Origin: Nitrincola schmidtii
GTDB taxonomy: Bacteria; Pseudomonadota; Gammaproteobacteria; Pseudomonadales; Balneatricaceae
Reading direction: 5' to 3'
NCBI RefSeq assembly: GCF_008973715.1
Contig: NZ_WBOL01000002.1
Span: forward strand, 248,001 to 312,000
DNA length: 64,000 bases
The notes beneath the pieces are model-generated. The model saw nothing but the letters and a program-made list of their open reading frames with translations, was not told the origin of the DNA and made no database searches. Shown here in pieces: positions 63,418-64,000 of the stretch. Position numbers and translations under genes: made by a program. Positions within the stretch are counted from its first letter, which is position 1, and each line of letters starts with the position of its first letter.

Positions 63418-63879
63418 TTACTGCGGTGAACCTGCTTCGATTTCTGCTTCAGTAGCAGCACGAACTTCAACCACTTCAACATCAAAGTTCAGTGTTTGAC
63501 CCGCTAAAGGATGGTTGCCATCTAAGGTGATGTTGTCACCTTCAATACCAACAACCATGACTGGCTGCTCACCCCAAGGTGTTTGTGCCATAAACTGCAT
63601 ACCCACTTCGATCTCATCAACACCGCTGAAGTTTGCACGATCGACGGACTGGATCATCTCTTCACGCACTTCACCATAGCCATGCTCTGGTTCAACAGTT
63701 ACTTGCAGGGTTTCACCCACTGCTTTGCCAGTCAGTGCGTTTTCCAGACCTGGAATAATATTGCTAGCACCATGCAGGTAAGCCAGTGGTTGTTGTCCAA
63801 CTGAGCTATCCATAACATTTCCTTCCATGTTAGTCAGTGTGTAATGGATGGAAACGACGGTGTTTTGATCTATCTGCAT
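63418..63879 (-). CDS. FKBP-type peptidyl-prolyl isomerase, SlyD-like
   Basis: A 153-residue protein with the SlyD arrangement: an FKBP domain split by an insert-in-flap chaperone domain (about 70-120). Signatures are LAYLHGASNIIPGLENALTG (about 32-51), EPEHGYGE (63-70) and NHPLAGQTLNFDVEVVEV (about 122-139). The His/Cys-rich metal-binding tail of E. coli SlyD is absent, so it is closer to the short SlyD/FkpB-type forms. Catalyses proline isomerisation in folding. Confidence 0.9.
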   Translation of the reverse strand: MQIDQNTVVSIHYTLTNMEGNVMDSSVGQQPLAYLHGASNIIPGLENALTGKAVGETLQVTVEPEHGYGEVREEMIQSVDRANFSGVDEIEVGMQFMAQTPWGEQPVMVVGIEGDNITLDGNHPLAGQTLNFDVEVVEVRAATEAEIEAGSPQ

Positions 63880-64000
63880 GAGCGCTCTCCTATGAAATTT
63901 AGCCGACCATGCTAACTATCCGATGCGAAGCTTGCAACCTTATGGAACTTTTGTGTTGCTTAAATAACCAATCAGAATGTTTAAATTTAAATCAGTATTT

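Overview
The window looks like chromosomal DNA from a heterotrophic, probably marine gammaproteobacterium. FabV, SlyD-type FKBP, DUF3461, TRAP transport, sigma-54 regulators and c-di-GMP enzymes fit an Oceanospirillales-like lineage. That placement is inferred from gene content only. No rRNA, tRNA, CRISPR array, insertion sequence or prophage was seen.

Positions 1-12870 hold a phenol/catechol meta-cleavage cluster: phenol hydroxylase dmpLMNOP (dmpL cut by the window start), a rescue ferredoxin, catechol 2,3-dioxygenase dmpB, then dmpC, dmpE, dmpF, dmpG, dmpH, an outer-membrane protein of the phenol MetA-pathway family, and dmpI. A convergent DmpR/MopR-type sigma-54 activator closes the block. 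It keeps the phenol-pocket and zinc residues known from MopR. The hydrolase gene dmpD is absent from its usual place, so ring-cleavage product should flow through the dehydrogenase/4-oxalocrotonate branch.

Positions 13145-29770 hold an overlapping diguanylate cyclase and EAL-HDOD gene pair, an RND efflux pair, a PLP aminotransferase with a spermidine-synthase-like enzyme, a DUF4197 protein, a periplasmic-binding-domain/GGDEF fusion, and a TAXI-type TRAP transport operon with a GntR regulator and a DMT exporter. A DctB/DctD-like two-component system (30056-33225) lies upstream of the TRAP operon, and a strong sigma-54 promoter sits in between.

Positions 33387-46768 look like lysine/5-aminovalerate/polyamine catabolism. 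Glutaryl-CoA dehydrogenase and a class III CoA-transferase face a long minus-strand operon: polyamine-type ABC transporter, then gabD and gabT, ended by a clear terminator and preceded by a sigma-54-type promoter. Divergent from it is a compact operon of a PuuR-like regulator, a membrane-anchored gamma-glutamylcyclotransferase-like protein, an amidoligase and an alpha/beta hydrolase. This is the least described unit in the window and may be a gamma-glutamyl-amine system.

Positions 46829-57007 are a signalling region. A DUF4168 gene with a sigma-54 promoter diverges from an NtrB/NtrC-like pair, which is translationally coupled to a TtrS/TtrR-like pair. Two dihaem cytochromes resembling thiosulfate dehydrogenase TsdB/TsdA follow. 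Then comes a PstS-like binding protein overlapping a chemoreceptor gene, behind a long hairpin that may hide its ribosome-binding site.

Positions 57059-63879 hold fatty-acid and housekeeping genes: a MaoC dehydratase, a large acyl-CoA dehydrogenase, fabV, hemH, an enoyl-CoA hydratase/3-hydroxyisobutyryl-CoA hydrolase family protein, a 61-residue hypothetical protein and a SlyD-like FKBP isomerase.
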